From positions 83,342 through 147,341 of the forward strand of contig NZ_JANUCT010000007.1 of the NCBI RefSeq assembly GCF_024808875.1: 64,000 nt of DNA, written 5' to 3'. Each line of letters opens with the position of its first letter. Positions within the stretch are counted from its first letter, which is position 1. Made by a program: the position numbers and the translations under genes. Below the pieces are notes generated by a model. That model was not told where the DNA came from, made no database searches, and was given only the letters and a program-made list of their open reading frames with translations. Shown here piece by piece: positions 17,814-26,507 of the stretch. Source of the DNA: Methylohalomonas lacus (GTDB lineage: Bacteria; Pseudomonadota; Gammaproteobacteria; Methylohalomonadales; Methylohalomonadaceae).

Positions 17814-18812
17814 ATGAGCAAGATCGTGCGTTTTCACGAGACCGGCGGCCCGGAGGTATTAAAGATAACCGACGAAACGATCGGCGAGCCCGGACCGAAT
17901 GAACTGCGCGTCCGCATCCAGGCCATTGGCCTTAACCGTGCCGAGGCCATGTTCCGTTCCGGCATGTACCTGGAAGAGCCGCGCACGCCGGCGCCGATCG
18001 GCTACGAGGCCGCGGCCGTGGTCGAGGCACTGGGCGAAGCGGTGCACGGTTTCGAGATCGGCGAACCGGTCTGCGTCATTCCGGCTTTTTCCATGAACGA
18101 ATACGGCGTTTACGCCGAACAGGCGATCGTACCGGCAAACGCGGTGGTTAAGCGGCCGCCAGGGCTGGACGCCAAAACCGCAGCGGCGGTGTGGATGTCC
18201 TACCCGACCGCCTGGGGGGCATTGTTCGATATCGCCAACATGACCTTCGGCGACACGGTATTGATCACGGCGGCATCCAGCAGCGTCGGCCTGACTGCCA
18301 TCCAGATGGCCAACGCCGTCGGCGCGACACCGGTCGCGATCACACGTACCGATGCCAAGGCCGAAGCACTGAAACAGGCCGGCGCCGCGCACGTCATCGC
18401 CAGCGAGCAACAGGACCTGGTGCAGGAAGTCATGCGCATTACCGACAACCAGGGCGCGCGCATCGTCTTCGATCCGATCGGCGGGCCGATCCTCGAGTCC
18501 CTGGCCGCGGCCACGGCCCGGTTCGGCACCATCTTTCAATACGGGGCACTGAGTACCGAGCCGACACCGTTCCCACTGTTCGCCGTACTCGGCAAGGGGA
18601 TTACGGTTCGCGGCTATACGCTGTTCGAGTTCATCACCAACCCGGCCAAGCTGGCGCAATGCGTCGACTTCGTGAACAAGGGCCTGGCTGACGGCCAGTT
18701 CAAGCCGGTTATTGCAAAAACATTTACGCTCGACAATATCGTCGAAGCACATCGCTACATGGAATCGAACGAGCAGTTCGGCAAGATCATTGTCGAGGTG
18801 CCGGGTCAATGA
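17814..18812 (+). CDS. Zinc-independent MDR-family oxidoreductase (quinone oxidoreductase-like)
   Basis: 332 residues. GroES-like N-domain (about 1-125) starting MSKIVRFHETGGPEVLKI, then a Rossmann domain with the AASSSVGLTAIQMA nucleotide loop near 155. The zinc ligands of alcohol dehydrogenases are absent, as in quinone oxidoreductases and enoyl reductases of the MDR superfamily. It probably reduces quinones or enones with NADPH. ATG lies 11 bp after the DJ-1 gene with AAGGAG upstream. Confidence 0.9.
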   Translation: MSKIVRFHETGGPEVLKITDETIGEPGPNELRVRIQAIGLNRAEAMFRSGMYLEEPRTPAPIGYEAAAVVEALGEAVHGFEIGEPVCVIPAFSMNEYGVYAEQAIVPANAVVKRPPGLDAKTAAAVWMSYPTAWGALFDIANMTFGDTVLITAASSSVGLTAIQMANAVGATPVAITRTDAKAEALKQAGAAHVIASEQQDLVQEVMRITDNQGARIVFDPIGGPILESLAAATARFGTIFQYGALSTEPTPFPLFAVLGKGITVRGYTLFEFITNPAKLAQCVDFVNKGLADGQFKPVIAKTFTLDNIVEAHRYMESNEQFGKIIVEVPGQ

Positions 18813-18852
18813 ACGCGATTCCCGATCATCTTTTCACACAACGGAGGGATTC

Positions 18853-20796
18853 ATGAAATCCGGATACCATTCAATCACCGCCGCCGCGGCGCTGCTGGGG
18901 CTGTCTGCTACAGCCGGCACGGCAACCGCGGACGTCGATGACAACCTGAGCAAACTGAACCTGCCGGACGGCTTCAACATTGAAGTCTATGCCGAGGTGC
19001 CCAGCGCCCGGCAGATGGCCTTGGGCCAGTCAACCGGCACCGTCTTTGTCGGCACCCGCGGCGAGAAGGTCTACGCCGTGGTCGACAAGAACAAGGACCG
19101 CAAGGCCGACAAGGTCGTCACCATCATGGACGATCTCAAGGTTGGTAACGGCGTCGCCATGTACCAGGGCAACCTGTACGTGGCCGAGCAGCACCGCATC
19201 GCACGTTATTCGGCCCCGGGCTTTGATCTCAACCTGCCGTTCTCGGAAATGCGCGACGTCATCTATGAGGACCTGCCGGACAAGTCGCACCACGGCTGGC
19301 GTTACATCGACTTCGGTCCGGACGGCAAGCTGTACGTCACCGTCGGCGCGCCCTGCAACATCTGCGAAGTCAGCGGCATTGAGGCGACAATCATCCGCAT
19401 GAACCCGGATGGCTCCGACGCTGAAATCTACGCACATGGCATTCGCAATTCGGTCGGCATCGACTTTCATCCGGAAACCGGTGTGCTGTACTTCACCGAT
19501 AACAACACCGACATGATGGGCGACGACAGACCGCCGGGTGAATTCAACGCCGCGCCCGAGAAGGGCATGCACTTCGGCTTTCCGTACTACGCCGGCGGCC
19601 GTGATCGGCACGAGGACTGGAAGGACAAGGAACCGCCGCAGGAAGTGACCTTCCCCGAAGTCGAATTCCAGGCACATACCGCCAATCTCGGCTTCAAGTT
19701 CTATACCGGCGACATGTTCCCGGCCGACTACCAGGGCGACGCGATCGTCACCCAGCATGGTTCCTGGAACCGCACCGAGCCGGTCGGTTACAAGCTGATG
19801 CGGGTCACCTTTGACGACAATAATGAGGTCAGTGGCAAGGAAGTCTTCATCGACGGTTGGTTGCAGGATGGCGAGGCCTGGGGACGCCCCACCGACGTGC
19901 TGCAACTGCCGGATGGTTCACTGCTGGTCTCTGACGACTACAACGGCGTGATCTACCGTATCAGCTATGGCGAGGAAGACACGGGCAAGACCCATTCGGT
20001 ACGCGCGACGGGTGAGCAAACGCCTGAAGCCGTCAGTGGCCTGGCCATGCCGGAATCCGCCGTGGCCCACCCGGACGGCCGTGTCTTTATCTCCGAGATC
20101 GGCGAGTTCGGCAAGGATGGTGACGGCCAGATCAGTGTCATCGGCAGCGATGGCAGCAAGTCGACCCTGGCGCAATTCCTTGATGATCCCAAAGGCATCG
20201 ATCTGTGGAACGACAGACTCTACGTCGCCGATAATGACAAGCTACTGGAAATCAACATGGATGGTGATGTGAAGGTCTTTGCCAAGCCGGAAGACTTTCC
20301 GGGGACACCACAGTTCCTGAATGACGTCGAGGTCGACGGTCAGGGCAATATTTATGTCTCTGACAGCGGCAAGGATAATGGTGATAACAGCGGCATATAC
20401 AAGGTCACCCAGGCCGGCGAAGTCAGCGAAATCATCGGCAGCGATGCCGGGATCAAGCGCCCCAATGGTCTGTTGATGGATGGCCCCGGCCAGCTGCTGG
20501 TAGCCGATTTTGGTACCGGTGACCTGTATCGACTGGATATCAACAGCGGCAAGCTCACCGCCCTGAACAGCGGCTTCGGCGGTGCTGATGGCCTGGTCCG
20601 TGACAGTCGCGGCTACCTGTATGTATCCGACTGGAACAACGGCAAGGTCTGGCAACTGACCGAACCGAAGGCAACACCACAGTTGATTGGTGATGGCTAC
20701 GAGGCGGCTGCCGATATCGGTCTGGCAACGGATGGCAAACACCTGCTGCTACCGGACATGAAAGCCGGCCAGCTGCATTATCTGTCTATCCGTTAA
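18853..20796 (+). CDS. Secreted double beta-propeller protein (sorbosone/glucose dehydrogenase-like plus NHL/SMP-30-like)
   Basis: 647 residues from ATG 18853 with GGAGG 6 nt upstream; an upstream in-frame start at 18712 lies within the previous gene. A signal peptide (about 1-26, ending TAGTATA-D) directs export. Residues about 35-395 resemble soluble PQQ-type aldose/sorbosone dehydrogenases (GWRYIDFGPDGKLYV, HGIRNSVGIDFHPETG, TQHGSWNRTEPVGYKL). Residues about 405-645 are a second propeller of NHL/SMP-30 type (LPDGSLLVSDDYNG precedes it; NGLLMDGPGQLLVADFGTG). Last gene before a strong terminator. Cofactor and substrate unknown. Confidence 0.82.
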   Translation: MKSGYHSITAAAALLGLSATAGTATADVDDNLSKLNLPDGFNIEVYAEVPSARQMALGQSTGTVFVGTRGEKVYAVVDKNKDRKADKVVTIMDDLKVGNGVAMYQGNLYVAEQHRIARYSAPGFDLNLPFSEMRDVIYEDLPDKSHHGWRYIDFGPDGKLYVTVGAPCNICEVSGIEATIIRMNPDGSDAEIYAHGIRNSVGIDFHPETGVLYFTDNNTDMMGDDRPPGEFNAAPEKGMHFGFPYYAGGRDRHEDWKDKEPPQEVTFPEVEFQAHTANLGFKFYTGDMFPADYQGDAIVTQHGSWNRTEPVGYKLMRVTFDDNNEVSGKEVFIDGWLQDGEAWGRPTDVLQLPDGSLLVSDDYNGVIYRISYGEEDTGKTHSVRATGEQTPEAVSGLAMPESAVAHPDGRVFISEIGEFGKDGDGQISVIGSDGSKSTLAQFLDDPKGIDLWNDRLYVADNDKLLEINMDGDVKVFAKPEDFPGTPQFLNDVEVDGQGNIYVSDSGKDNGDNSGIYKVTQAGEVSEIIGSDAGIKRPNGLLMDGPGQLLVADFGTGDLYRLDINSGKLTALNSGFGGADGLVRDSRGYLYVSDWNNGKVWQLTEPKATPQLIGDGYEAAADIGLATDGKHLLLPDMKAGQLHYLSIR

Positions 20797-20820
20797 GCCA
20801 TTACCAGAGCGTTAACCTGA

Positions 20821-20848
20821 AAGCCGGGGCCACAGCCCCGGCTTTTTT
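20821..20848 (+). terminator. Rho-independent terminator of the electrophile operon
   Basis: Perfect 10-bp stem AAGCCGGGGC (20821-20830) / GCCCCGGCTT (20835-20844), loop CACA, and T-run 20843-20848. It closes the whole co-directional block that begins at the TetR gene. Confidence 0.93.
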
Positions 20849-20854
20849 ATGCGC

Positions 20855-21538
20855 TTACCGATCAGGATTCATACCATTGCGCTGCCGACCGGCATGCAAT
20901 CGTGACAGGCAGGCGCCATAAAAGACGAACACGTAGCCGAACAGCTCCAGGCCTTCCTGAATCACGCTGCGGAAATGGGCTGTATAGCTGCTGCCCAGCG
21001 CCTCTTTCCAAACCAGATTGCCGCTACCGAACACGCGACTGAATACCAGAGTAATCAACAGACCGATGGCGAGAAACACGTAGGCGCGCGTTCCCATGAA
21101 GTGGGCCATTGGAAGCGGGATCGTGGCCCGATTGATGGCAGCATAAAGAATCGAGCCTATGGCCATGAGCATGGCCGGATAGAACCAGAACCCATGGACA
21201 ACCTGATCAAAGACGTAATCCAGTTCGCGAATGAACATGCAGGAGAGCAGGCCGGCCACCAGTACCATGAAACCGCGGGCATGCGGCTCCCTGACAACGG
21301 CGACCCAGAACAACACGGCCGAGATGAACAGTAAAAATTCCTGGGTCACCTCGACAAAAGAAAGCTCGGTAATGGTCCTGTCACCGATCGTCAGATCCAG
21401 ATAGACGGTGATGACCGGCAGCATCATCAACAGGCTCAGTACAATAACCTCGAGCAGTGAATGCAGCAGGCTGCGCTTGATGTCTTGCATAGTGGTACTT
21501 TGTTGTTTTGTCTTGTTTTGAAACGGATCAGTCATCAA
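20855..21538 (-). CDS. Hypothetical multi-pass membrane protein
   Basis: 227 residues, or a few fewer if a later Met is used. About six hydrophobic segments (roughly 28-50, 66-84, 88-104, 117-135, 150-168, 195-212) with short loops; charged tails on both ends (QNKTKQQ; RLHAGRQRNG). I do not recognise the family. It contains an RELDYVFDQVVHGFWFYP stretch between TM3 and TM4 that could be diagnostic in a search. It sits 29 bp upstream of nothing co-directional: the ClC gene ends at its 5' side on the same strand, so the two might be co-transcribed. Confidence 0.7.
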   Translation of the reverse strand: MMTDPFQNKTKQQSTTMQDIKRSLLHSLLEVIVLSLLMMLPVITVYLDLTIGDRTITELSFVEVTQEFLLFISAVLFWVAVVREPHARGFMVLVAGLLSCMFIRELDYVFDQVVHGFWFYPAMLMAIGSILYAAINRATIPLPMAHFMGTRAYVFLAIGLLITLVFSRVFGSGNLVWKEALGSSYTAHFRSVIQEGLELFGYVFVFYGACLSRLHAGRQRNGMNPDR

Positions 21539-21567
21539 CGTTCACCACCCGCGGCGGCCGTGCAGGA

Positions 21568-23307
21568 TTAACGCAACGAATAGCTGGCCTGTATGTCCTG
21601 GTGCTGCAGCACACCCAGGATACGATAGCTGCCTGCGCCGGCCGGGCGGCGTACATAAACGGCATCGACCTTGTACTCGTCCAGCAAGCGGCGAGCTTCG
21701 TAGAGCGTCGCCCGCGAGTCGACCGCCACGACTTCCTGGCGCTGGCCCGGCACTTCGCGCAACTGGATAGTCTCCGGAAGTGACTCGCTTTCCAGGTAAG
21801 CTGCCAGATTGGAGCCCGGCATCAGCAGGTCCTTGTCGCCGGATTGTCGAATAACAATCCACTGCGGCTCCTGCGACAATAGCTGGCGTGCGTATTTTGC
21901 CGTAATTTCCGCATCACAGCTAACGACCCGGCGATTCATGACGGCGGTAACACCGATGCGACGCAAACCGAGGGACACCGGGTCCGAACGGTAAACCATA
22001 CCCGAGTCCTGCAGCATCTGCAGGAAGACCGAACGCTGGCCGAACAGCGATTTCGCCGCCATGTTGGCGCTGACGACGGCCAGCATCGCCGGCATGATCA
22101 GAGCCGGACTGGCGGTCATTTCCAGCAATGCCAGCAACGCCGCGAGCGGCGCCTGCAGTGCCGCGCTCATCATCGCGCCCATGCCGAGCACGGTGTACAG
22201 CACCGGGTCGGCGGTTACCGCCGGTAGCTGGCTGACAAACTGCGCGAACAGGCCGCCGGCCATGCAGCCCATGACGATGGTCGGACCGATGAGACCGCCC
22301 GGTATACGGCCGGACACGCAGATGGCACTGGCGACAAACTTCGCCAACAATATAAGCGCCATCAGTGTCATGCCAAGCTGGCCGCTGACCGCCAGGTTCA
22401 CCGAATCGTAACCGGTACCCAGCACCTCGGGTATGAAAATACCAAGACCGCCGACGGCGAGACCCGCCAACGGCATGACCAGTAGCAGTGACCAGTTCAG
22501 TGAAATCCGGCGCAGGTGCCGGATCAGGCCGACAAAAGCCGCCGAAGCCGCACCAATGGCCACACCCATGACGGTGATGTAGAACAGGTCCGATAATGAC
22601 GCCGAACCCACCGTCGGCACGATAAAGGCCGTCTCCTCACCGAACACGGCACGGCTCATGGCCGTCGCCACCACCGCCGCGAGGATCACCGGCGTGAAGC
22701 CGGCGATCGTGTATTCCATAACAATGACTTCCATGGCAAAGATGACACCGGCCAGCGGCGTATTGAAGGAAGCGGCGATTGCCGCGGCCGAACCGCAGGC
22801 CACGAGTGTGCGGATGCTGTTGTTGGGCAGGGATAGATAGCGCCCGGTCAGGCTGGAAACGCCGGCACCTAGGTGAACGCTCGGCCCCTCGCGCCCTACC
22901 GACTGCCCCGAGGCCAGGGCGACGATACCGCCGAAGAACTGCACCAGCAGATTGCGCAGTGGCAGATGGCCTTCGTGATACTGCAGGCGTTCAAGGACGT
23001 GGACAATACCGACCGAACGCGAGGCCACACTAATCAGCCAGAAACCGACACCGAGAACAACTGCACCGAACAGCGGCAACAGAAAACGCATCGGTGTCGA
23101 CAGTCCTTCAAAAGTGTCAGCCGCATCCAGCGACAACAGTCCCAGTTGCAGTGTTTCTATGCCCAGACGGAAACTGATGATAAGACCCCCGGACAGGAGT
23201 CCGACGACTAGCCCCAAGAATGCCAGGGTGATTTCAGCCTGACGGGTCGCCAGAAAGTGACGGCGACGCTCGAGGGTGGTCCTGAGTTTTTCCCGGAATC
23301 GGTTCAT
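21568..23307 (-). CDS. ClC-family chloride channel/transporter with CBS domains
   Basis: 579 residues. Eighteen-helix ClC core (about 25-440) followed by two C-terminal CBS repeats (about 450-575). GREGP at 138-142 supplies the gating glutamate (Glu140), and GRIPGG with FNTPLAG also fits. Two departures: the GSGIP chloride motif reads SRSVGIV (about 96-102), and the position of the E. coli ClcA internal proton glutamate (E203) is Val194 (AMEVI). Val at this site is known in Cl- channels, so coupling to H+ is doubtful here. The first gene of a possible two-gene unit with the downstream membrane protein. Confidence 0.9.
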   Translation of the reverse strand: MNRFREKLRTTLERRRHFLATRQAEITLAFLGLVVGLLSGGLIISFRLGIETLQLGLLSLDAADTFEGLSTPMRFLLPLFGAVVLGVGFWLISVASRSVGIVHVLERLQYHEGHLPLRNLLVQFFGGIVALASGQSVGREGPSVHLGAGVSSLTGRYLSLPNNSIRTLVACGSAAAIAASFNTPLAGVIFAMEVIVMEYTIAGFTPVILAAVVATAMSRAVFGEETAFIVPTVGSASLSDLFYITVMGVAIGAASAAFVGLIRHLRRISLNWSLLLVMPLAGLAVGGLGIFIPEVLGTGYDSVNLAVSGQLGMTLMALILLAKFVASAICVSGRIPGGLIGPTIVMGCMAGGLFAQFVSQLPAVTADPVLYTVLGMGAMMSAALQAPLAALLALLEMTASPALIMPAMLAVVSANMAAKSLFGQRSVFLQMLQDSGMVYRSDPVSLGLRRIGVTAVMNRRVVSCDAEITAKYARQLLSQEPQWIVIRQSGDKDLLMPGSNLAAYLESESLPETIQLREVPGQRQEVVAVDSRATLYEARRLLDEYKVDAVYVRRPAGAGSYRILGVLQHQDIQASYSLR

Positions 23308-23376
23308 GGTACTCGCCTATTCACCGCACTTGATTGCGTCAGGCAATCCGTGTCGGTTGCCGGGCTTAACCCCGCC

Positions 23377-25059
23377 TCAGCGTGGCGGCTGCTTTTCCGC
23401 GCTGCCCTCGCCACGAGGATCGCTCGCCGCGAAGATCAGGTTGGTCGGCCGGTGCCAGAGTATCGCCTGCATGTTGCCGTACTGACGGCCGACGCTTTCC
23501 AGGGTATGGCCACGTTCACGCAGTGCATTCATTAACCGGTCGGACAGGGCATCCGGTTCGTGCTGAACAACATCGGGCAGGTATTGATGATGATAGCGTG
23601 GCAGGGTCACCCAGTCGCCCGGCAGATCACCGTCGGCAAATGCAAGCGTGCCCAGCAGGACCATGCTGATAATACGGCTGCCGCCGGGCGTGCCCAGGAT
23701 AGCAACCTTGTCATCCGTTTCCAGGAACGTCGGCGTCATGCTCGATAGCGGCCGCTTGCCCGGCTCAATCGCATTGGCTTCGCCACCGACCAGACCATAG
23801 GCATTCGGCTCCTGCGGCTGCAGGGCAAAGTCATCCAGCTCATTATTCAGCAACACACCGGTATCACCGGCCATCATCGCATTGCCGAACGGCAGGTTGA
23901 TGCTCAGCGTGGCACTGACCCGGTTACCGTCCGCGTCGATAACGGAAAAATGCGTCGTGTCCGCACCGAGCCCCTGGTGATCGCTAAACGGCGGCATACT
24001 CTTGCTGTCCGTCGCCTTGTCTTCATCGATGTCGACGGCCAGGCCTGCCGCATAGTCCTTGTTCAGCAGACGCTCGACCGGCACATCGACGTAATCGCTG
24101 TCGCCGAGATAAGCGGCGCGATCGCGGTAGGCTCGCCGCATCGCCTCGATAATGACGTGCTTGCGCGTCGCTTCATCCATGCGCGGCAGGTCAAAGTTCT
24201 CGAGTATATTCAGCGCCTGACCCAGGACAATGCCGCCGGACGACGGCAGTGCTGCGGAAATGACGCGCATGTCATGGTAGCTCGTGACGATCGGTTCGCG
24301 CTCGACAACGCGATAGCTCGACAGATCCCGCAGTGTCCAGTCCCCGCCGGCGGCGTTGACACCATCGACGATGCGTTCGGCCAGCTCACCCTCATAAAAT
24401 GTTTTGCTGCCCTGCCCGGCCAGCGCGCTCAGGGTGTCAGCCAGTTGCGGCTGTATGATCACGTGGCCCGTTTCCGGAACGTCATTATCCTGCAGGAAAA
24501 TTGCGGCCGTCGCCGGGTTGCGGCGCATCACATCCAGCCGGAAGCCGGCCAGCTTGCGATAACGCTCGCTGACGGCAAAGCCCTCGCGAGCGTGTTTTAT
24601 GGCCGGCGCCAGGGTCTCGGCCAGCGGCAGCTGGCCATACTCGCGGGCGAGGTGTTCCAGCGCCTTCGGAATACCGGGAATGCCGGCGGCCTTGGCGCTG
24701 TTGATGCTGATGTCGCGATCCAGGTCACCCGCGCTGTTCAGGTAATGCGCCTGTCTGGCACTCGCCGGGGCGATTTCGCGTGCATCGAGCATGATGTCGC
24801 GATCCTGATCGGCCTGATGCAGCAGATAGAAGCCACCGCCACCGATACCGGAACTGTACGGCTCGACCACCGCCAGCGTGGCACTGACCGCCACGGCGGC
24901 GTCGAACGCGTTACCACCCTGTTCCAGGGCCGCCAGCCCCGCTTCGGTGGCCAGTGGATGGGCACTGGCAATCGCCGCCTCGCCCGGCTTCTGCGCCAGC
25001 GCGACAGCAGGCAACAGGCAAAGAACAAAAACGAATATTTTCAGGTGACGGCTCAGCAT
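23377..25059 (-). CDS. ggt: Gamma-glutamyltransferase (periplasmic)
   Basis: 560 residues. A signal peptide (about 1-22, ending AVALA) exports it. The precursor self-cleaves before the Thr nucleophile of the TTHFS motif (Thr368), giving large and small subunits. SSGIGGGGFYLL near 69-80 and PLSSMTPT later are substrate-site segments of the family. It hydrolyses glutathione and transfers gamma-glutamyl groups. Length and order match E. coli Ggt. Single gene; its 5' flank carries the inverted-repeat element at 25090. Confidence 0.95.
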   Translation of the reverse strand: MLSRHLKIFVFVLCLLPAVALAQKPGEAAIASAHPLATEAGLAALEQGGNAFDAAVAVSATLAVVEPYSSGIGGGGFYLLHQADQDRDIMLDAREIAPASARQAHYLNSAGDLDRDISINSAKAAGIPGIPKALEHLAREYGQLPLAETLAPAIKHAREGFAVSERYRKLAGFRLDVMRRNPATAAIFLQDNDVPETGHVIIQPQLADTLSALAGQGSKTFYEGELAERIVDGVNAAGGDWTLRDLSSYRVVEREPIVTSYHDMRVISAALPSSGGIVLGQALNILENFDLPRMDEATRKHVIIEAMRRAYRDRAAYLGDSDYVDVPVERLLNKDYAAGLAVDIDEDKATDSKSMPPFSDHQGLGADTTHFSVIDADGNRVSATLSINLPFGNAMMAGDTGVLLNNELDDFALQPQEPNAYGLVGGEANAIEPGKRPLSSMTPTFLETDDKVAILGTPGGSRIISMVLLGTLAFADGDLPGDWVTLPRYHHQYLPDVVQHEPDALSDRLMNALRERGHTLESVGRQYGNMQAILWHRPTNLIFAASDPRGEGSAEKQPPR

Positions 25060-25089
25060 TCGGACTCCGGAAACGGGTGATTAATCAAT

Positions 25090-25302
25090 TAACCGCAAAT
25101 ACACGCCAATTAACGCAAATAAAAATAAAAGTTTGTATGGGCATGGCTATACAGCACAGGTTTTAGCGCAGTGCCCTGGCCTGGCGACCCTCTCGATCCG
25201 ATTTACAAATATCCGGTTATGAGTCGATCGATGAAACCAGGATGGCGAATGCAGCTTCTATATGATTCTTCATTTGCGTTAATTGGCGTGTATTTGCGGT
25301 TA
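25090..25302. repeat. Inverted-repeat element B (213 bp, perfect 31-bp arms)
   Basis: The left arm (25090-25120) and right arm (25272-25302) are perfect reverse complements over 31 bp. Each arm is a T plus three 10-bp units: AACCGCAAAT, ACACGCCAAT, TAACGCAAAT, the same pattern as the arms of the element at 3824-4015. The 151-bp interior has no supported gene. The right arm stops 7 bp from the coaD stop codon and the left arm is 30 bp from the ggt start, so the element fills most of this gap. As RNA it would fold into a long stem-loop. Confidence 0.85.
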
Positions 25303-25309
25303 GACATAG

Positions 25310-25801
25310 TCACTGGTCCGTTCGGACAATGCGTTCGGCCAGTGCCTTCTGCACATCGGCGGTGACGAAATCGGAGACATCACCGCCGAGGCGCACGATC
25401 TCGCGCACCAGACTCGAAGAGATGCAGTTGTACTGCTCGGCCGGCGTCAGAAACACGGTTTCGGCATCGGCAAACAGCTTTCGATTCATGCCCGCCATCT
25501 GGAACTCGTAGTCAAAATCGGACATCGCCCGCAGACCGCGGATCAGCACCCGTGCGCCCTGGCGTTTGGCCAGGTCGGTAACCAGTGAATCAAATCCCAT
25601 GACTTCGACATTGGCGGTCTCGCGCAGGGCACTGCGGGCCATGGTGAGTCGTTCCTCGTGTGAGAAAGCCGGTGTCTTGTTGCCGGCCCCGGCAACCGCC
25701 AGGATCACTTTATCGAACAACGATGCCGCGCGCCGGGCGATATCGGTATGCCCATGCGTGATTGGATCGAAGGTACCGGCATAGATCGCCGTTATGTTCA
25801 T
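25310..25801 (-). CDS. coaD: Phosphopantetheine adenylyltransferase
   Basis: 163 residues, the standard CoaD size. Starts with YAGTFDPITHGH, the nucleotidyltransferase (T/H)xGH motif, and carries the ISSSLVREI segment near the end. It adenylates 4'-phosphopantetheine with ATP to make dephospho-CoA, the penultimate step of coenzyme A synthesis. It lies 27 bp after rsmD on the same strand; the rsmD-coaD pair is conserved in many bacteria. Confidence 0.97.
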   Translation of the reverse strand: MNITAIYAGTFDPITHGHTDIARRAASLFDKVILAVAGAGNKTPAFSHEERLTMARSALRETANVEVMGFDSLVTDLAKRQGARVLIRGLRAMSDFDYEFQMAGMNRKLFADAETVFLTPAEQYNCISSSLVREIVRLGGDVSDFVTADVQKALAERIVRTDQ

Positions 25802-25828
25802 GGCTGAATCCCTGTTGCTGATGCTGCG

Positions 25829-26413
25829 TTATGCGTCCGGTGTGGCCTGTTTTAACAGACAGGCCTCGACCTGGCCGGCCCGCGTTTGCCGATGCAGCAA
25901 CCAGCCATCGGCCAGCGGCGCGCCGCGTGACTGCTCGACATAGACCAGACCATCGGACCGCAGAATAGCCCGATCGGCTATGACAGATAAAGCCGCGTCA
26001 AGCAAATCACCGGCAAACGGTGGATCAAGAAAGATGATGTCGAACCGGGCCGGCGTCTGCTGCAACCAGCTGATGGCGTCGGCGGTTTGAATCTCGATAT
26101 TGTCGGCCGCAAAGGCCAGCGCCTGCTCCTGCAGCAGTCGCGCCTGGGGCGGGTCGCGTTCGATCAGCGTGACCTGACGGGCACCGCGGGATGCGGCCTC
26201 GAAACCCAGCGCGCCGCTGCCGGCGAAAGCATCCAGGCAGTCGCTGCCGGGCAGGGTCATCTGCAGCCAGTTGAACAAGGTTTCGCGCACCCGGTCCGGG
26301 GTCGGCCGCAGACCGGTCAACGCCGGGACCGACAGGCGCCGGCCACGCCAGTCACCACCGATAATCCGGATCCGGCCGGTTGCCTGCTGTGCGCGTTGTC
26401 GGGATCGGGCCAA
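25829..26413 (-). CDS. rsmD: 16S rRNA (guanine966-N2)-methyltransferase
   Basis: 194 residues. RIIGGDWRGRRL at the start and LRPTPDRVRETLFNWL are conserved in RsmD; LDAFAGSGALGFEAASRGA is the SAM-binding loop and FLDPPFAG the catalytic (D/N)PPF motif. It methylates G966 of 16S rRNA in the small subunit. Forms a two-gene unit with coaD. Confidence 0.96.
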   Translation of the reverse strand: MARSRQRAQQATGRIRIIGGDWRGRRLSVPALTGLRPTPDRVRETLFNWLQMTLPGSDCLDAFAGSGALGFEAASRGARQVTLIERDPPQARLLQEQALAFAADNIEIQTADAISWLQQTPARFDIIFLDPPFAGDLLDAALSVIADRAILRSDGLVYVEQSRGAPLADGWLLHRQTRAGQVEACLLKQATPDA

Positions 26414-26507
26414 GAGGGTTACCGGTTTTATTCAGGAACGCTCATTCTAACGCATACGGCCGCTCAGGGGGGCAGACGCTGCCACAGACAGCAACGCCTG
26501 CCGTACG

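Noticed and set aside
18712..18852. Upstream start for the double-propeller protein
   Set aside because: Lies within the MDR gene and would bury the signal peptide; ATG 18853 has GGAGG upstream.
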